Shown here: piece by piece, positions 1-6,683 of the stretch
Layout: each line of letters opens with the position of its first letter
Numbering within the stretch: position 1 is the stretch's first letter
DNA from: Aquimarina atlantica
Lineage (GTDB): Bacteria > Bacteroidota > Bacteroidia > Flavobacteriales > Flavobacteriaceae
Direction of reading: 5' to 3'
Assembly: GCF_000626715.1 (NCBI RefSeq)
Contig: NZ_AQRA01000002.1
Span: 186,001-250,000 of the forward strand
DNA length: 64,000 nt
Translations under genes and position numbers: made by a program
The notes under the pieces: generated by a model
The model's input: only the letters and a program-made list of their open reading frames with translations
Database searches by the model: none
What the model was told of the DNA's origin: nothing

Positions 1-493
1 AGAACAAAACCAAAAAGAACTGGTGATCATAGCACCTATAGATGGGATTCTTAAAAATGTTTTGGGTATCGAGCCGGGTAGTTTAATCGCTGGAGGGCTA
101 ACGATTGCCGAAATATCTCCTGATACCGGACTGGTTGCAGAATGTTACCTCTCACCATCAGATATAGGATTAGTGAGTCGAAATAAATCGGTGAATTTTC
201 AGATCGATGCTTTTAACTATAACCAATGGGGACTGGCTACCGGAAAAATCCTCGAGATCAGTAAAGATGTAGATATCATTAATGAACGACCTGTTTTTAA
301 AGTACGCTGTGCTATCGACCAGGGACATCTCGAACTTAAAAATGGTTTTAAAGGGAGTTTTAACAAAGGGATGACATTAAGCGCACGATTTCAACTTACA
401 CAACGCACTCTGTATGAATTACTTTATGACAAAGTAGATGATTGGCTTAACCCATCGAGTCCCACTATAGCAGAAGCAGTATATGCTAAATAA
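1..493 (+). CDS. HlyD-family membrane fusion protein, C-terminal part (5' end outside window)
   Basis: The reading frame is open from base 2 and runs in from outside the window, so only the last 163 residues are visible. The GTG at 23 is an internal codon. The visible part has the beta-barrel/lipoyl-type ending of HlyD adaptors: an APIDGIL motif followed by the turn GSLIAGGLTIAEI, then a beta-rich segment. Such adaptors bridge an inner-membrane peptide exporter to an outer-membrane channel in type I secretion. The C39 ABC exporter begins 143 bp downstream on the same strand, so the two most likely form one export machine. The family call is firm; the cargo is inferred from the neighbouring GG-leader peptides. 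Confidence 0.85.
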   Translation, partial: EQNQKELVIIAPIDGILKNVLGIEPGSLIAGGLTIAEISPDTGLVAECYLSPSDIGLVSRNKSVNFQIDAFNYNQWGLATGKILEISKDVDIINERPVFKVRCAIDQGHLELKNGFKGSFNKGMTLSARFQLTQRTLYELLYDKVDDWLNPSSPTIAEAVYAK

Positions 494-576
494 TGACTAC
501 TGAATATTGAAAAAATGAATATGGAAATGATAAGTAAAAAAACCTGTTACACTCTTTAAAAACAGTGTTTTGCATG

Positions 577-601
577 TGAGACAGAAGATGCACAAGTCTC
601 A
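577..601. promoter_or_regulatory. Outward-facing pair of operator-like half-sites upstream of the C39 exporter
   Basis: TGAGAC at 577-582 and GTCTCA at 596-601 form an inverted repeat with a 13 bp spacer, 35 bp before the exporter ATG. The hexamers are the same as in the four peptide-operon operators, but in the opposite order and with a wider spacer. It may be an autoregulatory site or a coincidence. Confidence 0.3.
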
Positions 602-636
602 ACACTCACTACTCTTATCTTAAAATTAAACGAATC

Positions 637-2820
637 ATGGCTAAAACAAAAATAAAACAACACGATATCACTGATTGCGGTGCGGCTTGCCTGGCTTCAA
701 TTTCGGCACATTATAAATTGCAACTACCAATTGCACGTATTCGACAGTTTGCAAGTACCGATAAAAAGGGAACCAATGTATTGGGATTAATCGAAGCTGC
801 CGATAAACTCGGGTTTGAGGCCAAAGGAGTACGTGGGGACCTGGACAGTTTGTCTAAAATCCCTAAACCCGCCATCGCTCATGTGATTGTGAATGAGAAA
901 TTACATCATTATGTAGTGATCTATGAAGTGACTAAAGAGTACATCAAAATAATGGATCCGGGAGATGGTAGATTTCATAAAAAAACCCATGAAGAATTTA
1001 ACAAAGAATGGACAGGCGTATTGGTATTATTACTCCCAAAAGAAGATTTTACAACAGGTAACCAAAAAGTATCGGTTTATAAACGATTCTGGTTTTTATT
1101 AAGGCCTCATAAAGGAGTATTGATACAAGCATTTATTGGAGCAATCATCTTTACATTATTAGGGTTCTCTACCTCGATATACATCCAAAAACTTACCGAT
1201 CATGTTTTTATGGGTACCAGTACCAAACTGCTTAACCTGTTAGGAATTGTTATGGTCACATTATTACTTTTAAAACTAATAGTTGGAGCATACAAAGATG
1301 TTTTCCTGATCAAAACCGGCCAACAGATCGATTCGCGACTAATTCTTGGGTACTATAAACACCTGTTAAAACTACCTCAACAATTTTTTGATACTATGCG
1401 AGTGGGAGAAATTATCTCAAGAATCAATGATGCCGTAAAAATCAGAAACTTTATTAATGGGGTAGCTTTAAACCTAACGGTTAATATCCTAATCCTGGTG
1501 TTTTCTTTTGGATTGATGTTTACCTACTACTGGAAACTAGCACTGATCATGCTGGCGATTATCCCAATTTATGCAATCATATATATAATCACCAACAAAT
1601 TGAATAAGCGTACCGAACGAGGGATTATGGAAAAATCTGCAGATCTCGAAAGCCAGTTGGTAGAATCTCTAAACGCTGTAGGGACTATCAAAAGATTTGG
1701 TCTTGAAGGCTTTGCCAATATCAAAACAGAAACCCGTTTTATTGGCTTATTAAAAACGGGGTACAAATCTGCATTAAACAGTGTATTTTCTAACTCCAGT
1801 ACCGGTACTGTTGCACAATTGTTTACCATCATCCTATTGTGGAGCGGTTCCTTTTTTGTGATTCAAAAAGAAATTACTGCCGGAGAACTTATGGCTTTTT
1901 ATGCCATTATAGGATATTTTACCAGCCCTGTTGCCAGTTTAATTAGTGCCAATAAGCAAATCCAAAATGCATTGATTGCTGCAGATCGTTTGTTTGAAAT
2001 CATGGATCTGGAACGTGAAGAAGATGAGCAGAAAATAAAACTCACAAAAGATAGCATTGGTGATATCAATTTCTCTAATGTAGGGTTTAGATATGGATCC
2101 AGAGTAGAGGTTTTTAAAGATTTTAATCTTGAGATTCAGACAGGAAAAATTACAGCCATTATCGGGGAGAGTGGTTCGGGAAAATCTACCCTCATGTCTC
2201 TACTACAAAACATTTACCCTATCCAGAAAGGACAAATATCTATAGGAAATCAGGATCTGAAACACATCGAGAATGGTAGCCTGAGAGATCTGGTAAGTGT
2301 AGTGCCACAAAAAATAGATCTGTTCGCAGGTAATGTGATAGACAATATTGCGGTAGGAGAATTTGCTCCCGATGTAGAACGTATTATGGAGGTATGTAAA
2401 GCCATAGGTATTCTTGAATTTATAGAAAATCTGCCCAATAGCTTTGCTACATATCTGGGAGAAAACGGGGCCACCCTGTCTGGAGGGCAAAAACAACGTA
2501 TTGCCATTGCCCGAGCATTGTATAAAAATCCTGAAGTATTGGTTCTGGACGAAGCTACCTCTTCACTAGATAGTACTTCTGAAAATTATATCCAGAAAGC
2601 AGTACAAAGCTTACGTGACCAGGATAAAACCATTATCATTATTGCCCACCGATTAAGTACAGTGATTAATGCCGATAAAATTGTAGTACTCGAAAAAGGG
2701 AAAGTAGTAGAAGAAGGAAATCATGAAGTATTATATGCCCGACAAGAAAAATACTATGAACTATGGCAAAAACAAATGCCAGTAGTAGATCACATCCCTA
2801 AAATAAATGCGGTTGCATAG
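637..2820 (+). CDS. Peptidase-containing (C39) ABC transporter for GG-leader peptides
   Basis: At 727 residues this is a full-length PCAT: an N-terminal C39 cysteine peptidase, a six-helix ABC transmembrane domain and a C-terminal ATPase. The peptidase has Cys14 in DCGAACL, His91 in HHYVVIYEV and Asp107 in MDPGDG. This is the triad that cuts leaders after a double glycine while the peptide is exported. The ATPase has Walker A GESGSGKS at about 510, LSGGQ at about 614, Walker B VLDEATS at about 636 and the H-loop AHR at about 671. Upstream is an HlyD adaptor; downstream are two small HTH genes and at least eight GG-leader peptide genes, its probable substrates. Every catalytic motif is intact. 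Which peptides it actually cuts is inference. Confidence 0.95.
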   Translation: MAKTKIKQHDITDCGAACLASISAHYKLQLPIARIRQFASTDKKGTNVLGLIEAADKLGFEAKGVRGDLDSLSKIPKPAIAHVIVNEKLHHYVVIYEVTKEYIKIMDPGDGRFHKKTHEEFNKEWTGVLVLLLPKEDFTTGNQKVSVYKRFWFLLRPHKGVLIQAFIGAIIFTLLGFSTSIYIQKLTDHVFMGTSTKLLNLLGIVMVTLLLLKLIVGAYKDVFLIKTGQQIDSRLILGYYKHLLKLPQQFFDTMRVGEIISRINDAVKIRNFINGVALNLTVNILILVFSFGLMFTYYWKLALIMLAIIPIYAIIYIITNKLNKRTERGIMEKSADLESQLVESLNAVGTIKRFGLEGFANIKTETRFIGLLKTGYKSALNSVFSNSSTGTVAQLFTIILLWSGSFFVIQKEITAGELMAFYAIIGYFTSPVASLISANKQIQNALIAADRLFEIMDLEREEDEQKIKLTKDSIGDINFSNVGFRYGSRVEVFKDFNLEIQTGKITAIIGESGSGKSTLMSLLQNIYPIQKGQISIGNQDLKHIENGSLRDLVSVVPQKIDLFAGNVIDNIAVGEFAPDVERIMEVCKAIGILEFIENLPNSFATYLGENGATLSGGQKQRIAIARALYKNPEVLVLDEATSSLDSTSENYIQKAVQSLRDQDKTIIIIAHRLSTVINADKIVVLEKGKVVEEGNHEVLYARQEKYYELWQKQMPVVDHIPKINAVA

Positions 2821-2900
2821 TTAGAAAATGATTCAGTAAAATTTAATTGATAATTATGTTTTTAAAATGCTAAAAAACTTTTTAATCTAAATACTTGGTT

Positions 2901-3233
2901 ATGAAAAAAATAGAGCGTCAAATTGAAGTCATAGAACGATTAAATCGGTTAATACGATTAGGAAAAACAGGAACTCCTGATCAATTATCCGAAAAATTGG
3001 AAATCTCAAAAGCATCTTTGTTTCAGATTCTTGGAGTAATGAAACAACTTAATGCTCCTATTGTATTTGATATCACACTACAGAGCTATGTTTATGAAGA
3101 ATCTGTAAACTTTACCTATGGTTTTTATACCCGTAAACTTTATGGAGAAGAAGTGCTTGAGGTATCTTCTTATAATGCTCAAAGTATTATGATGCAAGTA
3201 GATTTTAAATATCCAAGCTTAAGAATAGTCTAA
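2901..3233 (+). CDS. Small helix-turn-helix protein (paralogue 1)
   Basis: The ATG at 2901 was chosen over an upstream TTG at 2895 because it matches the start of the paralogue at 3589. The product has 110 residues. An N-terminal winged-helix-like segment (about residues 20-50, with TPDQLSEKLEISKASLFQIL as a helix-turn-helix) is followed by a short beta-rich tail with IVFDITLQSYVYEESVNF. It shares the layout and many residues of the protein at 3589-3903, including QIE.IER..RLIRL, a TGTP turn, NAPI and the QS.VYEESV block. It lies 80 bp after the exporter and is probably co-transcribed. It is a candidate regulator of the peptide operons, but no target is shown by the sequence. Confidence 0.8.
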   Translation: MKKIERQIEVIERLNRLIRLGKTGTPDQLSEKLEISKASLFQILGVMKQLNAPIVFDITLQSYVYEESVNFTYGFYTRKLYGEEVLEVSSYNAQSIMMQVDFKYPSLRIV

Positions 3234-3329
3234 TAACATAAAGAATAAACTTATGAAATGAGCCGTAACAACCGAGATGTGCTATGGCGAATTCCATCTG
3301 ACAACTAAAAAACAATAAAAAAAGAACAG

Positions 3330-3512
3330 ATGAAAAATTATGATCCACAAAAAAACGAAAGCAACCTAACAGAACGTAAATTAGAAAACGATTTTTTACA
3401 ACAAGAAATCAATGATCCAGAACTAAAACATGTGATATCCGATGTTATTTCCTACTCTGAAGAGTACGAAATCTATATAGATCATGATGATATGAACGAT
3501 TGGATGTTGTAA
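3330..3512 (+). CDS. Small acidic hypothetical protein
   Basis: A 60-residue, strongly acidic and hydrophilic product with no membrane segment, no signal peptide and no double glycine. It is rich in Asn, Asp and Glu and ends in DHDDMNDWML. It sits between the two HTH paralogues and may be co-transcribed with them. I do not recognise a family. A role as an accessory or antagonist of the HTH proteins would be guesswork. Its existence as a gene rests on a clean ATG, its position in the operon and reasonable codon use. Confidence 0.55.
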   Translation: MKNYDPQKNESNLTERKLENDFLQQEINDPELKHVISDVISYSEEYEIYIDHDDMNDWML

Positions 3513-3588
3513 AAAGATCATCAATAGATTTACAATACCTAATCACATTAAGCATTAAACTACTCTATTAATCAAAAAACAAACAATT

Positions 3589-3903
3589 ATGAATATTATC
3601 ATTAAACAAATCGAAATGATCGAGAGAATCGATCGACTCATACGCCTACAAGCCACAGGAACTCCTGTAGAACTGGCATCAAGGCTAGGAATGTCAAGAG
3701 CCCAAACCTATCGGATTATTGATATCATGAAAGAGTTAAATGCTCCTATCACTTATGATTTTACAATACAGAGTTTTGTTTATGAAGAAAGCGTAGGTTT
3801 TAAATTTGGGTTTTATACAAAAGAACTCGATGCCACAGAGATTAGATCTGTTAGTGGAGGAAATTCTTTTGAAAGATTACAATACCTGGCTGCTATCATA
3901 TAA
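3589..3903 (+). CDS. Small helix-turn-helix protein (paralogue 2)
   Basis: A 104-residue protein with the same architecture as the one at 2901-3233. The N-terminal helix IKQIEMIERIDRLIRL leads into a helix-turn-helix at about 22-49 (TPVELASRLGMSRAQTYRII). A C-terminal block has APITYDFTIQSFVYEESV. A Ser-Arg-rich recognition helix (MSRAQTYR) differs from that of paralogue 1 (ISKASLFQ), so the two may read different DNA. It is the last gene before a terminator at 4112, which closes the exporter operon. Small HTH proteins of this type next to C39 exporters are plausible local regulators; this is inferred from context. Confidence 0.8.
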   Translation: MNIIIKQIEMIERIDRLIRLQATGTPVELASRLGMSRAQTYRIIDIMKELNAPITYDFTIQSFVYEESVGFKFGFYTKELDATEIRSVSGGNSFERLQYLAAII

Positions 3904-4111
3904 AATGAAATCTAACAAGTACAACCATAGACAAAAGGATTTATATCATTTATTTATAATACTTTCTATAATTATAAATTGTTCAATATAGGTAAACAGA
4001 AAAATTATGAAATCAATTCTATTACTAATTGTATATCATACTTATGTTTAACGCAACTATATAAATACACGAACCTAAATTTGAAGAGTAAAATGAAAAA
4101 TTCTTTTGAAT

Positions 4112-4147
4112 AAAAATCCTGGAAAATTAATGTTCTGGGATTTTTTT
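4112..4147 (+). terminator. Intrinsic terminator after the exporter/HTH operon
   Basis: AAAAATCC... pairs with ...GGGATTTTT around an AT-rich loop, with some G-U pairs, followed by a run of seven T. It fits the end of the 637-3903 transcription unit. Confidence 0.65.
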
Positions 4148-4200
4148 ATTTCACCCAATCGACTTTATCATTTTAATGCGAATAATGGATAAGAAATTTT

Positions 4201-4310
4201 CGTCATTTTGAGTGCCAAATCTCTGATTTGGTGTATCGAAAACAAGAAAATTTATAGCTAAAAAGTACTTCTCAACACTAAATTCTTACAGAATTTCACT
4301 CGAAGTGACG
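4201..4310. repeat. 110 bp imperfect palindromic intergenic element
   Basis: The outer arms CGTCATTTTGAGTG (4201-4214) and CACTCGAAGTGACG (4297-4310) pair with two G-U wobbles. Inside are smaller hairpins, CCAAATC/GATTTGG near 4217 and AAATTCT/AGAATTT near 4280. This is the form of a small non-coding palindromic mobile element of the kind scattered in flavobacterial genomes; no other copy was noticed in this window. Confidence 0.6.
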
Positions 4311-4332
4311 TATTAATAAATTTTATAAGAGC

Positions 4333-4367
4333 ATCTCATAAAATGAGACCATCGCACGCTATCATTG
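4333..4367 (+). promoter_or_regulatory. Operator and -7 element of the first peptide operon
   Basis: ATCTCA-TAAAA-TGAGAC (4333-4349) is followed after 10 bp by the octamer TATCATTG (4360-4367), close to the Bacteroidota -7 consensus TAnnTTTG. The palindrome falls where the -33 element would be. The same arrangement recurs at 5138, 8258 and 16184. Confidence 0.7.
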
Positions 4368-4443
4368 TAGTATAAAAGAGATAGCGTAGCTGTATGTACA
4401 GCTGTAACAACAAAATCATTCATTAATCATTAAATCGTAAAAA

Positions 4444-4590
4444 ATGAAAAACTTAAGTAACAAAGAGGCATTAGAAACCAATGGAGGGTCGGCATTTCCT
4501 ATTCCTAGCTGGTTACAACCTTTAGCAGATTATTTTTTTGGTGTACCAAAAGAAGAAAAGGAAAACTATAAAAATTCAACTAATCACTAA
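4444..4590 (+). CDS. GG-leader peptide precursor with shortened leader
   Basis: A 48-residue product. The leader MKNLSNKEALETNGG is only 15 residues, about eight shorter than its neighbours, but keeps MKNL and the double glycine. The predicted core of 33 residues starts SAFPIPSWLQPLADYFFG, has no cysteine, is aromatic near its start and charged at its end. The gene lies under the operator at 4333 and 18 bp before the next precursor. Cleavage by the C39 exporter is inferred; the short leader could weaken recognition. Its function (bacteriocin, signal or other) is not evident. Confidence 0.75.
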   Translation: MKNLSNKEALETNGGSAFPIPSWLQPLADYFFGVPKEEKENYKNSTNH

Positions 4591-4608
4591 TTATAAAAAC
4601 ATAAAAAA

Positions 4609-4770
4609 ATGAAAAACTTAAACAACTACAACGTTCAGGAACTACAATCAAACGAACTTTTTAACAACAACGGGGGTACCTTATTAATATCTGCTACTAC
4701 ACGTAAAATCATTTGCGAAGTTACCCCAGGTTTTCCCAATTTTCCGATTACTTCATTTACCTTATCATAA
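4609..4770 (+). CDS. GG-leader peptide precursor
   Basis: A 53-residue product. The leader (MKNLNNYNVQELQSNEL, then FNNNGG) ends at residues 22-23, a canonical double-glycine position with conserved hydrophobic residues before it. The core of about 30 residues has one cysteine, is rich in Thr, Phe and Pro, and carries the repeated pair GFPNFP. It is second in a two-gene unit with 4444-4590 and is followed by a strong terminator at 4859. A single cysteine would allow a dimer or a thioether but no internal disulfide. The core resembles no family known to me. Confidence 0.8.
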   Translation: MKNLNNYNVQELQSNELFNNNGGTLLISATTRKIICEVTPGFPNFPITSFTLS

Positions 4771-4858
4771 TCTCGATTATAAAAAGAAAAGATCAAAAGA
4801 ATTAGATCGCAAAAAAACGAACCATTTGGATTGATAACACATCAGTGTTTGCATTGTA

Positions 4859-4892
4859 AAAAAAGAGTCTTGAAATAACAAGACTCTTTTTT
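4859..4892 (+). terminator. Intrinsic terminator of the first peptide operon
   Basis: AAAAAAGAGTCTTG and CAAGACTCTTTTTT form a perfect 14 bp stem around a six-base loop, with the T run built into the descending arm. Confidence 0.9.
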
Positions 4893-5137
4893 GTTTTATG
4901 CCAAATAGTACTCTTCTTTCCTTAAAAAGTATTAAGAAATTACAGCATATGTATTTCTGAAAAAAAAACTTAACAACCACAGTTTCTATCCTGAAACAAA
5001 TACCAGATTAGCCCCTAAGAAATAAAAATAGTAAGGCGCTTACTAAGTGTCGAAATGCTATTGATACTATGTTAGTATAGGACAATAGCATGTCTTATTT
5101 AAAAATAATCATGAAAAAAATGAAAAAAAAAATATCA

Positions 5138-5172
5138 GTCTCACAAGATGAGACAGCCCCACCGTATCATTG
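5138..5172 (+). promoter_or_regulatory. Operator and -7 element of the second peptide operon
   Basis: GTCTCA-CAAGA-TGAGAC (5138-5154) is a perfect hexamer palindrome. After 10 bp comes TATCATTG (5165-5172), then TACTGTGAAAGG, which resembles the text after the 4333 and 8258 copies. Confidence 0.75.
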
Positions 5173-5302
5173 TACTGTGAAAGGGAAACAACAAAGCTTT
5201 TCACGATTGTTGCAACAACAAAAAACAGTTTACATATCGATTTGACGGAATAGATAGTGTAAGCATAAATTAAAAAAATCATTAATCATTAAATCGTAAA
5301 AA

Positions 5303-5485
5303 ATGAAAAATTTGAACAACTTAGAATTTCAAGAATTATCAAAACAAGAAGCAACAGAAATTAACGGAGGTATCGTTTGTGGTGGATTCTGTGTAGGAGC
5401 TCTTATCGTAATCGGAGTTGGTGCTTTAGGTCTAGGTATATACAATGGATACCAGGATGAAAAAGACAAGCACGAAAAGAAATAA
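5303..5485 (+). CDS. GG-leader peptide with glycine-zipper core
   Basis: A 60-residue product. The leader (MKNLNNLEFQELSKQEATEI, then NGG) fits the consensus of this locus well. The core of about 37 residues begins IVCGGFCVGALIVIGVGALG. It has a CxxxC pair, a strongly hydrophobic glycine-rich stretch able to form a membrane helix with GxxxG spacing, and a charged Lys/Asp/Glu tail. This resembles a class II two-peptide bacteriocin subunit in outline only. It is 46 bp before 5532, whose core also carries GxxxG. A disulfide between the two cysteines could be made by the VKOR fusion at 6684. Confidence 0.85.
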   Translation: MKNLNNLEFQELSKQEATEINGGIVCGGFCVGALIVIGVGALGLGIYNGYQDEKDKHEKK

Positions 5486-5531
5486 GAAAAAATTTAAAAC
5501 AAAACATTAATTAATTAAAAAAACAAACATT

Positions 5532-5714
5532 ATGAATACTTTAGAATTAAACGTAACAGAATTATCAAGCAAAGAATTAAGAACCTTAGAAGGTGGTGTT
5601 ATTGATCCTATCACTGTAACTGCAGCTGGAGCAGCAGTAGTACTTGCAGCTATCGGTGGGCTTTACAAAGCTGGAGAAGCAATAGGAAAAGGACTTTACC
5701 ACCTTTTTAACTAA
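5532..5714 (+). CDS. GG-leader peptide with hydrophobic core
   Basis: A 60-residue product. The leader (MNTLELNVTELSSKELRTLEGG) is 22 residues with conserved Leu and Glu positions. The core of 38 residues has no cysteine: a hydrophobic Ala/Val/Gly stretch (TAAGAAVVLAAIGGLY) followed by KAGEAIGKGLYHLFN. It has GxxxG spacing and a likely transmembrane or amphipathic helix. It follows 5303 and is 10 bp before the leaderless peptide 5725, whose end is similar. The three may be a two-peptide toxin with a partner or immunity protein; this is inference from arrangement. Confidence 0.85.
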   Translation: MNTLELNVTELSSKELRTLEGGVIDPITVTAAGAAVVLAAIGGLYKAGEAIGKGLYHLFN

Positions 5715-5724
5715 TATAACTATC

Positions 5725-5862
5725 ATGGGTATATTTCAAAAAGGTAGTGGTGTTGATATTACTCCTTATTTAGAATATGTTGTGCTTGCAATCGTTGCAG
5801 TAATCTTTTTCTATAACGCTGGAGTTGCAATAGGTAAATTTATCTATCATATTAAACACTAG
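5725..5862 (+). CDS. Leaderless single-helix membrane peptide
   Basis: A 45-residue product with no double-glycine leader. One clear transmembrane helix (YVVLAIVAVIFFYNAGVAIG) spans about residues 18-37, with a His/Lys-rich end. The end AGVAIGKFIYHI mirrors AGEAIGKGLYHL in the peptide 10 bp upstream, so the two are likely related in sequence. It is followed by a terminator. It could be an immunity protein, a leaderless partner peptide, or a derivative of its neighbour that lost its leader. Confidence 0.65.
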   Translation: MGIFQKGSGVDITPYLEYVVLAIVAVIFFYNAGVAIGKFIYHIKH

Positions 5863-5873
5863 ATCACTAAAAT

Positions 5874-5901
5874 AACCCTCTGGCATATTGCCAAGAGGGT
5901 T
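5874..5901 (+). terminator. Intrinsic terminator of the second peptide operon
   Basis: AACCCTCTGGC and GCCAAGAGGGTT pair with one bulged base around a five-base loop, followed by TGTTTATCTT. Confidence 0.75.
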
Positions 5902-5968
5902 GTTTATCTTATTAAAAAACCGCCACAACTCATGCTGAACTTGTTTCAGTCTCAAAAAATCTAATATC

Positions 5969-6532
5969 ATGCAATCAAAAGTCTTAATACATATTATAAA
6001 AGAAATAGAAACAATAGAAAGTACAACACAGGTAGAAGAGTTTATTACCGATTTATTTGTGTATACCAAACAAAAAGATAATGATGTTTTCTATAGAAAA
6101 GATGAAGATAAAATGTATGCTATAAATAAAATAGCAAAAAACATAACACCTATTTCATTAGATCAAAGGCAACAACAAGCTGATCAATTTAAAAAACTAT
6201 TTTCTCAAATAGACGTTCAGCATAAAACCGAAGAAAATAATCGAAGCATAAGTATTGATGGTAAAGGCAATATCGTAACCATATCGGGAGAAGTAAAAAT
6301 ATCTAAATTTCCTGACCTTGAACATACAGCAAATCTTGGAGCGTATAAATTATTAAGCAAATCATCTTTGGTAGATATCGATATGGAAAATAACGAAATC
6401 ACCAATTATGCAGATATTAATATTAATGTACAGGGAAAAAGAATTAAAAATAAAACCGTAATAAAAAACATCGAGGTTTTAACAACCGATATTAATCGAT
6501 ATGATTATTTGCTCAATTATTCGGTAAACTAA
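5969..6532 (+). CDS. Hypothetical soluble protein in the peptide island
   Basis: A 187-residue hydrophilic protein without signal peptide or membrane helix. The first half is helical and charged; the second half is beta-rich with regular strands (NIVTISGEVKI, EITNYADININVQGKRI), which suggests a lipocalin-like or beta-sandwich fold without proving one. A GTCTCA half-site lies at 5949-5954, too close to the start codon to be the usual operator. I recognise no family. Its place between peptide genes and the VKOR fusion makes it a candidate for immunity or maturation, but nothing in the protein itself shows this. Confidence 0.7.
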   Translation: MQSKVLIHIIKEIETIESTTQVEEFITDLFVYTKQKDNDVFYRKDEDKMYAINKIAKNITPISLDQRQQQADQFKKLFSQIDVQHKTEENNRSISIDGKGNIVTISGEVKISKFPDLEHTANLGAYKLLSKSSLVDIDMENNEITNYADININVQGKRIKNKTVIKNIEVLTTDINRYDYLLNYSVN

Positions 6533-6683
6533 TCACCTAACCTTCTATGTGTATAGAAATCTATATAAAAGAATCTTTGTGATTTTTCAGATAATGTTGT
6601 GAATTCCCAGGTCGTTCTGATCGATCGGCTATCTGAAAATGCATTGCATTCACTCTAATGTATAACCGAAAAAACATTTTATT

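Larger units (their letters stand above)
3904..4443. other. Intergenic region with terminator, long inverted repeat and operator
   Basis: This 540 bp gap separates the exporter operon from the first peptide operon. It holds a terminator (4112-4147), a 110 bp inverted-repeat element (4201-4310), the operator/-7 unit (4333-4367), a short palindrome TACAGCTGTA (4397-4406) and a leader sequence shared with the 5303 gene. I see no convincing gene. Confidence 0.6.
4771..5302. other. Intergenic region between peptide operons
   Basis: This 532 bp gap holds a terminator (4859-4892), an operator/-7 unit (5138-5172) and, just before the next start, about 30 bp almost identical to the leader of the 4444 gene. 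Apart from these I see no supported gene. Confidence 0.55.

Noticed and set aside
637..2820. Possibility that the exporter is a split or inactive C39 protein
   Set aside because: The peptidase triad and all ATPase motifs are intact and the length is normal.
3806..3991. A 61-codon ORF overlapping the end of the second HTH gene
   Set aside because: It is a frame shadow of the HTH gene for half its length and continues into AT-rich intergenic DNA.
5111..5245. A 44-codon ORF starting MKKMKKKISV upstream of the 5303 peptide
   Set aside because: It runs straight through the operator and -7 element that are conserved at three other loci, has no leader or domain, and is better explained as promoter DNA.
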